Shown: positions 7,311 through 15,373, counted from the first letter of the stretch. The stretch is 16,919 bases of DNA from UBA5336 sp039198685 (GCA_039198685.1 JBCCTK010000066.1:1-16919), one strand, 5' to 3'. Notes: generated from the letters alone by a model not told the origin. A program made the numbers and translations.

Positions 7311-8150
7311 TTGAATGGGTATGATGAGGCGAGTGTGTCGATGACAAATGCCTGGGCTGATACGGGGACCGAGCACGTCACGATGAGCGAGACTGTTATC
7401 CTCGACGCGGTCAACATCCCCTCGCAGGCCGCACTGCTCGCTGATGTGCGGGACCATGTCCGGCGGGGGCAGGGCTTCTCGGTTGCGACGATGAACCTCG
7501 ACCATGCGGTCAAGCTGCGCCAGGACCCGTCCTTCCGGCGGGCTTATGCCGCTCAGACCCATGTCACCGCCGATGGCCGTCCGGTTGTGTGGCTGATGCG
7601 GTTGGCGGGTCGGCCGGTCAATCTTGTCACGGGTTCGGACCTTGTTGCGCCGCTCATCGCGTTATGTGCACAAGACGGCATTCGAGTGGCGATGCTCGGG
7701 GCCACTGAGACGGCGCTGTCCCAGGCAGCTGACCAATTGCGCGCCGACCATCCCGGGTTGCAGATCACCGATTTGCTTGCGCCGCCCATGGGGTTCGATC
7801 CGGAAGGTGCTGCGGCCGATGAACTGATCGCGCGTTTGTCGCGTTCCCAAGCGCAGATCTGCTTGCTGGCGCTGGGGGCGCCGAAGCAGGAAAAGTTCGC
7901 GGCCAGGGCACTCGGATCCCTGCCGGGCATGGGGTTCGTTTCGGTCGGGGCCGGTATCGATTTCGTCGCCGGCACCCAGACCCGTGCGCCGGGCCTCGTC
8001 CGGGTCCTGGCGCTGGAATGGCTCTGGCGGCTGTTGGGCGATCCCAAACGTCTGTTGTCGCGTTACGCCCGATGTGTTGCGATTTTACCGGCTCTGGTCG
8101 GCGCGGCGGTCTCGATGCGCCGCAACCGTGCCCTGCAGGACCCCGGATGA
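7311..8150 (+). CDS. WecG/TagA/CpsF family glycosyltransferase (GT26)
   Basis: 279 aa from the first ATG. Family motifs are clear: a VATMNLDH-like N-terminal strand, TADGRPVVW (86-94) carrying the catalytic-type Asp, TGSDL (107-111), LGATE (129-133) and GAPKQE (189-194). Members transfer a sugar, classically N-acetylmannosamine or its uronate, from a UDP donor to a lipid-linked acceptor at the inner face of the cytoplasmic membrane. The start is uncertain: ATG 7311 has GGGGA about eight bases upstream, while ATG 7341 and ATG 7383 are also in frame and the family core begins only after residue 25. It is followed after 101 bp by a polymerase/ligase-like gene on the same strand, so it probably acts in assembly of the repeat unit that protein handles. 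It lies divergent from the spike operon. Confidence 0.88.
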   Translation: MNGYDEASVSMTNAWADTGTEHVTMSETVILDAVNIPSQAALLADVRDHVRRGQGFSVATMNLDHAVKLRQDPSFRRAYAAQTHVTADGRPVVWLMRLAGRPVNLVTGSDLVAPLIALCAQDGIRVAMLGATETALSQAADQLRADHPGLQITDLLAPPMGFDPEGAAADELIARLSRSQAQICLLALGAPKQEKFAARALGSLPGMGFVSVGAGIDFVAGTQTRAPGLVRVLALEWLWRLLGDPKRLLSRYARCVAILPALVGAAVSMRRNRALQDPG

Positions 8151-8251
8151 GCCGAATGGTTCATCCATGCGCGTCCCCGACCGTGCAGCCGGGATTGCGC
8201 CATGCGCGCATGACCCTCGGCCTCTTGATCAAGACCACCGGAGGGTGATCG

Positions 8252-9766
8252 ATGGCAAAGTTCGCCCTTCTGGTGTGGCCAGTTCTAATCATCATCCTGG
8301 CGCAGCGCCTTTCGTTCCAGAAGACCATATTGGTGTCGCTGATTGGCGGGTTCCTGCTGTTGCCAACGCAGACCGGGTGGGATTTTCCGCTGCTTCCGGC
8401 CTTCAACAAGGAGAGCATTCCGGGGTTCACGGTGCTCGCCCTCGCGCTGCTGTTGCCGCGCGCGAGGGGGGCGTCTGCTGCACAGGCTCAATTCGAACTG
8501 CCGGGCTGGCTTCCGCGCACGAGCCTGGCCCTGCTTGGCCTCATGCTGTTGATCTTTGGAAACCAGATGACGGCGCTGACCAATGGCGAGTCGCTGTCCT
8601 TCGGGCCGACAACCATACCGGGCTTGCGTATCTATGACGGCTTCTCGCTTATTTTAGGCGCATTAACGATGCTTGTGCCGCTCTTCCTGGGTCGCAAATT
8701 CTTCGCCCATCCCGAGACACATGTCCTGCTGCTCAAGGCTATGATGATTGCGGCGGTGGGATACAGCTTCCTCGCCCTTTTCGAGGTTAGGATGTCGCCG
8801 CAACTCAATGTGATGGTTTACGGGTTCTTCCCCCATTCTTTTGGGCAGCATGTCCGCAGTGGCGGGTTCCGACCGCTCGTTTTCACGGAACATGGCCTGC
8901 AATTGGCGTTATTCTTTGCAGCCGCCACCCTGGCGGCCTTTGGCGTATGGCGATCGGCGGACAGCAAACGCCGTCGGATCTACCTGCTTGCTGCACTATG
9001 GCTCCTGGGCACCTTATCCCTGATGAACTCGCTCGGGGCCCTGATCATCGCCGTGGTCTTTCTGCCGATCGTCTTGTTTCTTGGCCGCCCCTTACAGCTT
9101 CTGTTTGCGGCGATGATTTGCAGTGCCATCATCCTTTATCCGATGCTCCGGGGCGCGGATCTCGTTCCGACCGATCGCCTCTTGTCGATGGCGGCGGCAA
9201 TCGATCCCGGCCGCGCGCCGTCGCTGCGCTTCAGGTTCGACAACGAAGCCGTCCTGTTGGAGCGAGCCGGTGAAAAGCCGCTATTCGGGTGGGGCGGCTG
9301 GAACCGCAACCGTGTGTTTGATCCTGAGACCGGTCAGGACACGACAGTGACCGACGGTGCCTGGGTGGTGCTGATCGGGACACGGGGCTGGATCGGCTAT
9401 CTTGCGGTCTTCGGCCTGTTGGCCGCACCGGGAATTATTTTGGCCGCCAACCGGCGGCGCTATGACGTTTCGCCGGTAACCGCCGCGCTTGCATTGGTTC
9501 TTGCCGCATCGCTGGTGGATCTGATCCCCAACGGGTTCCTTTCACCAGTGACGATTCTGTTAGCGGGTGCGCTTTGGGGGCGGGTCGAACTGGGGGCTCA
9601 GGCCAAGCTGGTGGCTGATGAGGCGACTGGGGATACCGTGTTATCGCAGTCTTTCCAACTGCGCTATACGCGCACCGGCGCACTTCCTACCGGTCGGCGG
9701 GTGCAGCCGAAAGGGGGCTATACGCGTCAGAATCCTGAGAACCGTCATGTCCGCAAAAAGCCCTGA
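8252..9766 (+). CDS. O-antigen polymerase/ligase-like (Wzy/WaaL) membrane protein
   Basis: 504 aa with roughly ten hydrophobic segments, starting with one at residues 4-17, and more at about 57-70, 91-103, 132-147, 160-178, 212-232, 243-277, 280-298, 372-398 and 408-446. The segment 326-352 (arginine/phenylalanine-rich, then PLFGWGGWNRN) followed by DGAWVVLIGTRGW is the 'PlfG.G.n' periplasmic loop typical of the O-antigen polymerase/ligase superfamily. These proteins join undecaprenyl-linked glycan units in the periplasm or transfer them to a lipid. Sequence alone does not separate polymerase from ligase. The start is well supported by GGAGG seven bases before ATG 8252. The C-terminal ~55 residues are hydrophilic. 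It converges with the acetyltransferase gene that follows, with no clear terminator between them. Confidence 0.75.
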   Translation: MAKFALLVWPVLIIILAQRLSFQKTILVSLIGGFLLLPTQTGWDFPLLPAFNKESIPGFTVLALALLLPRARGASAAQAQFELPGWLPRTSLALLGLMLLIFGNQMTALTNGESLSFGPTTIPGLRIYDGFSLILGALTMLVPLFLGRKFFAHPETHVLLLKAMMIAAVGYSFLALFEVRMSPQLNVMVYGFFPHSFGQHVRSGGFRPLVFTEHGLQLALFFAAATLAAFGVWRSADSKRRRIYLLAALWLLGTLSLMNSLGALIIAVVFLPIVLFLGRPLQLLFAAMICSAIILYPMLRGADLVPTDRLLSMAAAIDPGRAPSLRFRFDNEAVLLERAGEKPLFGWGGWNRNRVFDPETGQDTTVTDGAWVVLIGTRGWIGYLAVFGLLAAPGIILAANRRRYDVSPVTAALALVLAASLVDLIPNGFLSPVTILLAGALWGRVELGAQAKLVADEATGDTVLSQSFQLRYTRTGALPTGRRVQPKGGYTRQNPENRHVRKKP

Positions 9767-9865
9767 AACCGGACCGCACGGAGCCGAAATGGCTGCAAAG
9801 CCGACTCTTTCATGTAGATCAGGGCTAGATGCCGCGTGGGGCATGGCGTGTAGGCGTTTGATTTC

Positions 9866-10537
9866 CTATCGTATTTTGTTGGATCCGGTGATCTGGGCGG
9901 GGTCGGAAGCAAGAGTAGTGCCGTGATCTGAAACGGGGTAAAGAGGAGCGTCGATCTCGGATGCATCGCGTATCCTGATAAAACGGGCGGGGACCCCCCC
10001 GACGACGGAGTAGTCTTGGACCGACCGGGTGACAACCGCATTGGCGCCGACGATGGCCCCGCGTCCGATCACGACATCGCCGACGATCACTGCGCCGGCG
10101 CCTACATCGACATGGTCCATCAAAATCGGCTTGGCGTTCAGATCCGTGCTTGAGGCCAGCCCGAGCGTGGTATTCTGTCGTAGTGTTACATCCGAGCCGA
10201 TCGCCCGCGCGCCCAATACCATGCCTCCGAAATGCTCCAGACGCACACGACGGCCAACCGTTACGTTATAGGACAGCTTGATGCCGCAGAACCATTCACA
10301 GCACTTGAACATGAAACGATAGAGCAGCGAGAGCGGGAAGCGCAGAAGTCTCGGTCGCACCGACATGCGCCAATTTCCGAACCGGTGCCAAAACAGGGTC
10401 CAAAACCCCTGGTTGAGACATTCGCGATTATGGGTCCGGAAATCTTCTGCCACCAGCGCCCAAAACCCGATATCGGGTGGGTTGGCATTCACATCCCCCA
10501 GAGGCAGTGGAGGGGCTTTGGGCCTGTCAGCGGGCAT
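9866..10537 (-). CDS. Serine-acetyltransferase-like hexapeptide (LbH) O-acetyltransferase
   Basis: 223 aa from ATG 10537, chosen because the longer frame upstream is only a shadow of the GT2 gene, whose stop it overlaps by 11 bases. Residues ~90-190 form a left-handed beta-helix: VTVGRRVRLEHFGGMVLGA, DVTLRQNTTLG, VDVGAGAVIVGDVVIGRGA and SVVGGVPARFI, the usual closing coil of CysE-type enzymes. The N-terminal half (20-85) is helical, as in serine acetyltransferases. In E. coli CysE two His residues are catalytic; H102 here matches the first, but where CysE has RHPKI this protein reads NAKPI, so the second His seems absent. In this setting an acetyl transfer to a sugar (as proposed for WcaB) is likelier than cysteine synthesis. 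It is co-transcribed with the GT2 gene. Confidence 0.8.
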   Translation of the reverse strand: MPADRPKAPPLPLGDVNANPPDIGFWALVAEDFRTHNRECLNQGFWTLFWHRFGNWRMSVRPRLLRFPLSLLYRFMFKCCEWFCGIKLSYNVTVGRRVRLEHFGGMVLGARAIGSDVTLRQNTTLGLASSTDLNAKPILMDHVDVGAGAVIVGDVVIGRGAIVGANAVVTRSVQDYSVVGGVPARFIRIRDASEIDAPLYPVSDHGTTLASDPAQITGSNKIR

Positions 10538-11501
10538 TGCGGGACGTTCGAAACAGGGGGCGCACCGCGAGGCGGAAGAAATCCGATGGGAAATTCGGCG
10601 CGTGGCTGGGTGCGTGGCCGCGCAGCCGGCTGATTGCAACATGGACGTAGCTGCCCAGAAGTCGTGCCACTGCACAGAGCCGCGCGCCGACCGGACCATG
10701 GGTCTTGCAGAAATAGAACCGCCAGCTTTCGAACCAGTACTCTGGCAATGAGTCTCGGCGTGCTGCATTCATCCCCGTAGCAGCGCCCGCGATATGCTCC
10801 ACACGGGCATCGCGGTAATACCAGATCTGCCAGCCCGCCGCCTTGACCCTGTGCATCAACTCGGACTCTTCGAAGTAGAGGAAGAAATCAGGATCAAAAA
10901 AACCGACTTCTGCCAAGGCCGAAAAGCGCGCAAGAAGGGCCGCCCCCGCAACCCAATCAACCTCCTGGGTGGGCGCGTCTGGCGGGATAGACACGGTCCA
11001 ACGTCGGGTCAGCCGTGAGATTGGTCCAAACCGTGCGGCGGTTTCGAATTCGGAGACAAAGCCAGGAAAACGGAAGGCTGCGCTGACCGATCGCCCGCCA
11101 TCAGGCCGATCGATCCCGGCGCCTGCGATTGCAGCACCGGGACGGGCATCGAGAAACTCAGCCAATTCGACAATCGTGTTGGTCTTCAAACGGGCGTCAG
11201 GATTGAGCAAAAAAACGTAATCAGGGGGTGTTGCGCCGGCTGCAAGCGCTTGGAGTGCGACATTGTTCCCGCGCCCAAACCCATGGTTCTCGCGCTCAGG
11301 ATAGAAGGTGACACGGTCGCTCCAGCCCCGATCCGCAATCGCCTGGTGCATCCGGTCAGCATCATCACCGGGCGAAGCATTGTCCAGAAGATGGACGTCG
11401 ACCTTGTGTGTGCCATGGTCGCGTTCGAAAACGCTTTCGACTGCAGCAATTGCCAGATCGGCCGTGCCGTAATTGACGATAATGACGGCTATGGTGGCCA
11501 T
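10527..11501 (-). CDS. GT2 glycosyltransferase, rhamnosyltransferase (WbbL)-like
   Basis: 324 aa, GT-A fold. N-terminal AVIIVNYGT (5-13), DNAS (40-43), ENHGFGRGNN (71-80) and LLNPDA (98-103, the DXD-like metal site) are standard for this subgroup, as is the late acceptor-side block DFFLYFEESELMHRVKAAGW (205-224), where the EE pair contributes the catalytic base. It should add a sugar, often rhamnose in relatives, to a lipid-linked oligosaccharide in the cytoplasm. The start ATG 11501 was preferred over the longer frame to 11624 because the family begins at VIIVNYGT and the extra 41 residues are low in codon bias. The ribosome site (AAGAAG) is weak. It is the first gene of a two-gene unit with the acetyltransferase (ATGCCCGCTGA overlap). 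Confidence 0.87.
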   Translation of the reverse strand: MATIAVIIVNYGTADLAIAAVESVFERDHGTHKVDVHLLDNASPGDDADRMHQAIADRGWSDRVTFYPERENHGFGRGNNVALQALAAGATPPDYVFLLNPDARLKTNTIVELAEFLDARPGAAIAGAGIDRPDGGRSVSAAFRFPGFVSEFETAARFGPISRLTRRWTVSIPPDAPTQEVDWVAGAALLARFSALAEVGFFDPDFFLYFEESELMHRVKAAGWQIWYYRDARVEHIAGAATGMNAARRDSLPEYWFESWRFYFCKTHGPVGARLCAVARLLGSYVHVAISRLRGHAPSHAPNFPSDFFRLAVRPLFRTSRNAR

Positions 11502-11676
11502 GGTCTTCTTTCTGAGTGTATCGTCTGTCGAATATGTGTTCGGGCGGTGAAAATCTACATTTTTAATGCAGCCTTTTCGGGGGTGGCGAGTTTTTGGATG
11601 TGATTGTATATGATGCATTATCAACTGATGTGCAGGTTCCAGGCCATCGGATGTCTAGGAGCGGATCCCCGTCGGA
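11502..11676. promoter_or_regulatory. Divergent promoter region between two GT2 genes
   Basis: 175 bp, visibly AT-richer than the flanking genes, with the tract 11590-11630 reading like promoter DNA. It contains TATGAT, a five-of-six match to a -10 box on the plus strand, but no good -35 at proper spacing. Both divergent glycosyltransferase genes must start here, unless read through from elsewhere. Confidence 0.4.
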
Positions 11677-12642
11677 ATGAGCAGGATGCAAAAGCTAGCC
11701 GTTGTCGCCATTGGCCGCAACGAAGGCGAACGCCTGGTGCGCAGCCTCGCCTCGCTCCAGGGGCGGACGGGCCGGATCGTCTATGTCGACAGCGGCTCGA
11801 CGGACGGCAGTGTCGAGGCCGCACAAGCGGCCGGTGCCGAAATCGTCGTCCTTGACCCGGCGCGGTTGTTTACGGTCTCCCGTGCCCGCAATGCGGGGTT
11901 TTTTCATCTTCTGGAAACCGGCGATCCGCCGGATTTTGTCCAGTTCATCGATGGTGATTGCGAGGTGCAACCCGGCTGGATCGAGACGGCCATCGCGTTT
12001 CTTGAGGCCCATCCCGACATCGCCGCCGTCAGCGGCCGGCGGCGCGAACGCTTTCCCGAGGCGACAATCTGGAACCGTTTGATCGACCTGGAATGGGAAA
12101 AACCCATCGGCGAGACGGTGGCGTTCGGCGGGGATGTGATGATGCGCCGGGTCGCGTTGGAGGCCGTGGGGGGATACGATCCCGATACCATTGTCGGAGA
12201 AGAGGCCGAGACTGGTATTCGGATGCAGCGCAAGGGCTGGCGGAGTTGGCAGCTTGCCGACGAGATGACGCTCCATGACGTGGCGATGACGCAGTTCCGG
12301 CAATGGTGGCGCCGCGCGCGTCGGGGCGGCTATGGCTATGGCGAAGCCGTGGCCCTCTACGGTGCGCCGCCGGAGCGCCACAAGGTTGTGGAAAGCCGTC
12401 GTGCCCTGTTCTGGGGGTTGGCCGTGCCAGGTGTGGCTGTTCTGGGGGCGTTCGTGACCCCTTGGACCCTGCTGCTGCTGCTGGCTTGGCCGTTGCAGGT
12501 GGTGCGCCTCATACTGCGCGGCACGCCGCCGCTCCAGGCCGTGTTCCTGATGGTTGGAAAAGTGCCCGAGGCGCTGGGGTTCCTGGAATTCTGGATCAAG
12601 CGGCGCCTGCTGCGCACGGCAGAGCGGATCGACTACAAATAG
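11677..12642 (+). CDS. Membrane-anchored GT2 glycosyltransferase
   Basis: 321 aa. The GT-A domain covers residues 1-230: VVAIGRNEGERL, VDSGSTDGS (37-45), FIDGDCE (90-96, DXD), GGDVMMRR (151-158), GEEAETGIRMQRKGW (174-188) with the catalytic-base Glu pair, and QFRQWWRRARRGGYGYG (206-222), a loop like the Q..RW motif of processive enzymes. Two hydrophobic helices follow (~245-262 and 264-282), then an amphipathic tail, so the enzyme sits on the inner face of the membrane and probably extends a lipid-linked glycan. ATG 11677 and ATG 11686 are both possible starts; neither has a strong ribosome site. It is alone on its strand and converges with the DUF616 gene, stops 32 bp apart. Confidence 0.87.
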   Translation: MSRMQKLAVVAIGRNEGERLVRSLASLQGRTGRIVYVDSGSTDGSVEAAQAAGAEIVVLDPARLFTVSRARNAGFFHLLETGDPPDFVQFIDGDCEVQPGWIETAIAFLEAHPDIAAVSGRRRERFPEATIWNRLIDLEWEKPIGETVAFGGDVMMRRVALEAVGGYDPDTIVGEEAETGIRMQRKGWRSWQLADEMTLHDVAMTQFRQWWRRARRGGYGYGEAVALYGAPPERHKVVESRRALFWGLAVPGVAVLGAFVTPWTLLLLLAWPLQVVRLILRGTPPLQAVFLMVGKVPEALGFLEFWIKRRLLRTAERIDYK

Positions 12643-12674
12643 GCTCTGCACCTGCCGGTTTGGGCCTGTTTTGA

Positions 12675-13475
12675 CTAGGTGCGCGACAGCGCCCGCTTGA
12701 TCCGCGCAGCCCCCCGGATTGCGTAGCGCACAAGACGGTATTCGAAACGGGTATCGCTCAGGCGTTCAGCCCCTGTCTTCATCCGCCAGATCAGTGTTTT
12801 CGGACGATGAGGGTGACGGCGGAAATAGGGGTTGTCCTGCTTGAAATGCCAGTCCCAGAGATGGATCCTCAGCGCCGGATCCTGCATCGCATAGGGTTGG
12901 CTGACCTGGTCACGTTCGGTGAAATGGGTAACCTCGTGCCACCATGCCTGACCTGCTGTCTGTAGGGCATCGCTGGACAGGCGGTAGCAGATGATCGACG
13001 CTTCCACAATTTTGCGGTCCAGAAGGCCCATGTTGCCGTAGCGCGCCTTTTGTTCTGCCGCGATGTCATAGAACTCCGGGCCAATGCGCCCCCCCTGGAT
13101 GGCGAAGTCGAATTCCTCCTCAACAGTCCGACCGCTGGGATGAGGAAACAGCGCCACATCGGCCCCGGTGTCGAGGAAGTCGCGGATCAATGGAGTGAGA
13201 TCGCCCATGATTTCGATGCTGGCATCGATCCAGACCGCGACGTCATAGGTGTCCAGAGCGCCGTGAGGGCGCAGCTTTGGAAAGCGCGACAGGACCCGTG
13301 CCGTTTTGGCGTCGGGAAGGTTGGGCAGGGTGCGATGGCGCCACCCCATCATACGCCCCGCCGGACGTTTGTCGGAAAACCTTATGAAATCAACTCCGGC
13401 CGGTTTGACCTGAGCGCGGTGGATCCAGTCGTGGTTGCCGATGGCGCATGTATAGACGGCTACTTTTGGTGCCAT
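12675..13475 (-). CDS. DUF616/TOD1-MUCI70-like putative glycosyltransferase
   Basis: 266 aa. The layout matches the family Pfam calls TOD1/MUCI70 glycosyltransferase-like (formerly DUF616): N-terminal VAVYTCAIGNHD, VDFIRFSDKR (28-37), FPKLRPH (65-71), VWIDASIEI (81-89, the DXD-type site), LFPHPSGR (109-116), EASIICYRL (158-166) and ERDQVSQPYAM (187-197). Relatives are found in plant Golgi and in bacterial polysaccharide loci; the plant TOD1 was reported as a ceramidase, while MUCI70 acts in pectin synthesis, so a sugar-transfer role is an inference. The start is supported by AGGAAGG seven bases upstream. No transmembrane segment is seen, so it should be cytoplasmic. It is a single gene, separated from the O-acetylation unit by a poorly coding interval. 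Confidence 0.78.
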   Translation of the reverse strand: MAPKVAVYTCAIGNHDWIHRAQVKPAGVDFIRFSDKRPAGRMMGWRHRTLPNLPDAKTARVLSRFPKLRPHGALDTYDVAVWIDASIEIMGDLTPLIRDFLDTGADVALFPHPSGRTVEEEFDFAIQGGRIGPEFYDIAAEQKARYGNMGLLDRKIVEASIICYRLSSDALQTAGQAWWHEVTHFTERDQVSQPYAMQDPALRIHLWDWHFKQDNPYFRRHPHRPKTLIWRMKTGAERLSDTRFEYRLVRYAIRGAARIKRALSRT

Positions 13476-13554
13476 GGTCAGACCTTCCTGCGTGCGCCTC
13501 GGATCGGTTCGGCCGCCTCAAACGCGGTTACAAACATCCTAGTAGCGGACAATG

Positions 13555-13746
13555 CTATCCTGGACCAGACACATCGCAGCGCGTCCCCGGGTTGGCCGTG
13601 CCACGTTTCGCATCGCGCAGGATATAGACGTTCTGATTCTCGGTCATGAGCTGGATCTCGTCGCCGATCATTTCTTTACAACGCCCCCATTGGCCAAGGG
13701 ACGGAATGCATGAGCCTGACGACACTTCAGGGTCCTGGCATTTCAT
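13555..13746 (-). CDS. Possible small protein, unrecognised
   Basis: 63 aa from ATG 13746, or 38 aa from ATG 13671. The part MIGDEIQLMTENQNVYILRD onward uses mostly G or C at third positions, unlike the opposite frames over the same bases, which is the main support. It ends 80 bp upstream of the DUF616 gene on the same strand. No family is recognised. A competing 53-aa frame lies on the plus strand at 13552-13713. Confidence 0.25.
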   Translation of the reverse strand: MKCQDPEVSSGSCIPSLGQWGRCKEMIGDEIQLMTENQNVYILRDAKRGTANPGTRCDVSGPG

Positions 13747-13981
13747 CTCCCGCGCAGGAAGCGAATGGCCGTCGCATCCTGCCTCTCAGACCACATTGGC
13801 GAATCCGTGGACCATACGCTCCGCACCAGGGCGCCGGGGCGAACAGAAGGCGCGTTCGCATGGCGCGCCGAGCGGTCCTGGCACCTGGCGAAAGATACAT
13901 ACCCAGAGCGATCCGGCTTTTGCGTCGCTGCCTATCTCGGAAACAGGGCCGGTTTTTCCAGTAGCTTGCCGCCGTGTTTCT

Positions 13982-14100
13982 GGGGGCAAAAGTGATGGGG
14001 GTGAAAATGGCAGGAAATAGGGGCTCTATGTTCACCCCCTAGTCAGTTTGGGAACCCCTTGTTTTCTAAGGGTGTAACCAGTTTTGGGTGTGAAGATGGA
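13982..14100. repeat. Degenerate G-rich repeats
   Basis: Three 15-base units start at 13982 (GGGGGCAAAAGTGAT), 13997 (GGGGGTGAAAATGGC) and 14086 (GGGTGTGAAGATGGA), with a shorter one at 14070 (GGGTGTAACCA). The second and third agree at 12 of 15 positions, the first and second at 10 of 15. The starts are 15, 73 and 16 bases apart. They could be protein-binding sites; there is no direct evidence. Confidence 0.35.
13997..14039. repeat. 9-bp perfect inverted repeat
   Basis: GGGGGTGAA (13997-14005) and TTCACCCCC (14031-14039) are exact reverse complements, separated by 25 bases. The GC-rich stem would be stable as RNA. There is no T-run after it on either strand, so it is not a standard terminator; it could be an operator or a structured RNA element. 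Confidence 0.55.
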
Positions 14101-14196
14101 AACCGCCCCCGATTGACCGATTCAAAACGGCTTTTTCCGGCGCATCAGAACGCCCCAAACCGCTCCGATAAATGGGGTCGGTTCGGATTAGGGCTT

Positions 14197-14210
14197 TCCT
14201 GCATGCAGGA
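14197..14210. repeat. 14-bp perfect palindrome
   Basis: TCCTGCATGCAGGA is its own reverse complement. It lies about 85 bases beyond the 3' end of the SGNH gene. One palindrome of this length is expected by chance in a window of this size, so the value is limited. Confidence 0.3.
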
Positions 14211-14294
14211 GAGAACGGCGGCACTTTCATAACGGGGATCAAAATCCGCCTTCCGCTCTCAACATGTCGTTTGCGACGTAAGGTGGATGTCGCG

Positions 14295-15362
14295 TTACTG
14301 TTCGATTGCGTCAATAAAATGTTCGGCGAATAGACGATCCATGCGCGGTTTGTAGTGCCCGTCCCCGAGAAAGCCGGAGGGGTCTCTTGGGTCGAAATGC
14401 TCGGCGGTTGCGAGATACAGGATGTTGTCACGCTCGAGGATCGGTTTTGCGATGGCGAGAACGTCTGCATCCCTTGGGTCACGCGATTGGATCAACATGA
14501 CGATTGGCGTCTGTCCGTCAGCCCGCGCGGTGTCAGAAAACTCGGCGATCATGCGCTGCAGGACTTCCGCGTAAGGGTATTCCCCCGCAAGAATGGCGTC
14601 CTCGGTGCTGGCGATATGGCTTTTGGCCAGTGACCGCCGGACAAGCCGCAGGAACGGCAAGTGGTCCGCCCAAACCGCCCCGAAGGTGATCGGAGAGGTG
14701 AACGCGTCCTCAGCAGCCATCTGTGTGGACCAGGCGCGCGCGGCGGCGGCGTCATCCGCGAGAGCACGTTGTTCTGCGGCGGAGGAGATCAGCGGCTCGA
14801 CCCGCCGCAGCCTGTCGCCTTCAGGCCAATAGACCGGATAAGTGAACGGGGCGGGTTGCTCGAAAGCCCAGGTGCGGTTGCTCAATGCGGCCATGCCGGG
14901 TACCGATGACGACAGGATGCCGAGAACCACGATGTCTCCGGGCCGGCGGTTCTCCCGATCTTCCTGAAAAAGGGCGAAGGTGAAGTTGGGTGGTGCACTG
15001 GGCCCTGCATGAGCGTCCCAGTTCAGGTCGGGTTGCAGTTTCACGGCGTTGCGCAGGATGTTGTTAACGAAAGACATGCCGTAGCTGCGGATAACGGGCC
15101 CGGCATCTTCGGTTTCAAAGCGGTCAGCGGACCTAGCGATAGCTTCCTGTCGCCAGGCCACGTCATAAAGGTTGCCTCGTATGTCCGGGTTCTGTTCCCA
15201 CTGAGCGAGTTTTCCGGGCACGGATCGTCCATATTCAAAATACCGTACAAGGGCGCCGAGGTGCCCGCTGCGTCCAGCCCAGCCCAGCGTGGTCGCCACC
15301 AGAGTGTCGAGAGCGGCCAAGAGGAATAGGGTTAGGCTGAACACCATGAGGGTTTTGCGCAT
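14295..15362 (-). CDS. Membrane-anchored SGNH-type polysaccharide O-acetylation protein
   Basis: 355 aa from ATG 15362, chosen because TAAGGAG stands seven bases upstream and follows directly on the MBOAT stop; the longer frame to 15476 is a shadow. Residues 5-25 form a signal-anchor helix (MVFSLTLFLLAALDTLVATT), so the rest is periplasmic. SGNH-like blocks are visible: YGMSF (94-98) in the place of the usual GDSF, GDIVVLGILSSS (142-153) as a later strand, and GDGHY (333-337) carrying the Asp and His of a DXH catalytic pair near the end. Such proteins work with an MBOAT, taking acetyl groups moved across the membrane and placing them on the glycan, as AlgJ/AlgX do for alginate. The change of Asp to Met in the first block is odd. 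An exact family is not assigned. Confidence 0.65.
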   Translation of the reverse strand: MRKTLMVFSLTLFLLAALDTLVATTLGWAGRSGHLGALVRYFEYGRSVPGKLAQWEQNPDIRGNLYDVAWRQEAIARSADRFETEDAGPVIRSYGMSFVNNILRNAVKLQPDLNWDAHAGPSAPPNFTFALFQEDRENRRPGDIVVLGILSSSVPGMAALSNRTWAFEQPAPFTYPVYWPEGDRLRRVEPLISSAAEQRALADDAAAARAWSTQMAAEDAFTSPITFGAVWADHLPFLRLVRRSLAKSHIASTEDAILAGEYPYAEVLQRMIAEFSDTARADGQTPIVMLIQSRDPRDADVLAIAKPILERDNILYLATAEHFDPRDPSGFLGDGHYKPRMDRLFAEHFIDAIEQ

Positions 15363-15373
15363 CCGTGCTCTCC

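Larger units (their letters stand above)
13476..14294. other. 819-bp interval without a firm gene
   Basis: Several short frames overlap here on both strands, all under 130 aa and none recognised. The left part (13555-13750) has GC-rich codon positions on the minus strand that hint at a small gene. The middle (13750-13965) is GC-rich and arginine-rich in most frames and looks non-coding. The right part (13980-14215) holds G-rich degenerate repeats, a 9-bp inverted repeat and a 14-bp perfect palindrome. It may include the promoter of the DUF616 gene (near 13480-13560) and remnants of a lost gene. Confidence 0.5.

Noticed and set aside
10538..10768. 77-residue N-terminal extension of the hexapeptide acetyltransferase
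   Set aside because: It lies wholly inside the GT2 gene on the same strand in another frame; ATG 10537 fits the family start.
12643..12674. Bidirectional terminator between convergent genes
   Set aside because: AGGC and GCCT words can pair, but the loop is long and the stem too short to call.
13552..13713. 53-aa plus-strand frame followed by an ATGA-coupled 84-aa frame (13710-13964)
   Set aside because: The coupling looked attractive, but the second frame is Arg/Pro-rich with no structure, and the minus strand has the better codon bias over the first.
13982..14052. G-quadruplex on the plus strand
   Set aside because: Only three long G-tracts are close, and the loops are too long for a typical quadruplex.
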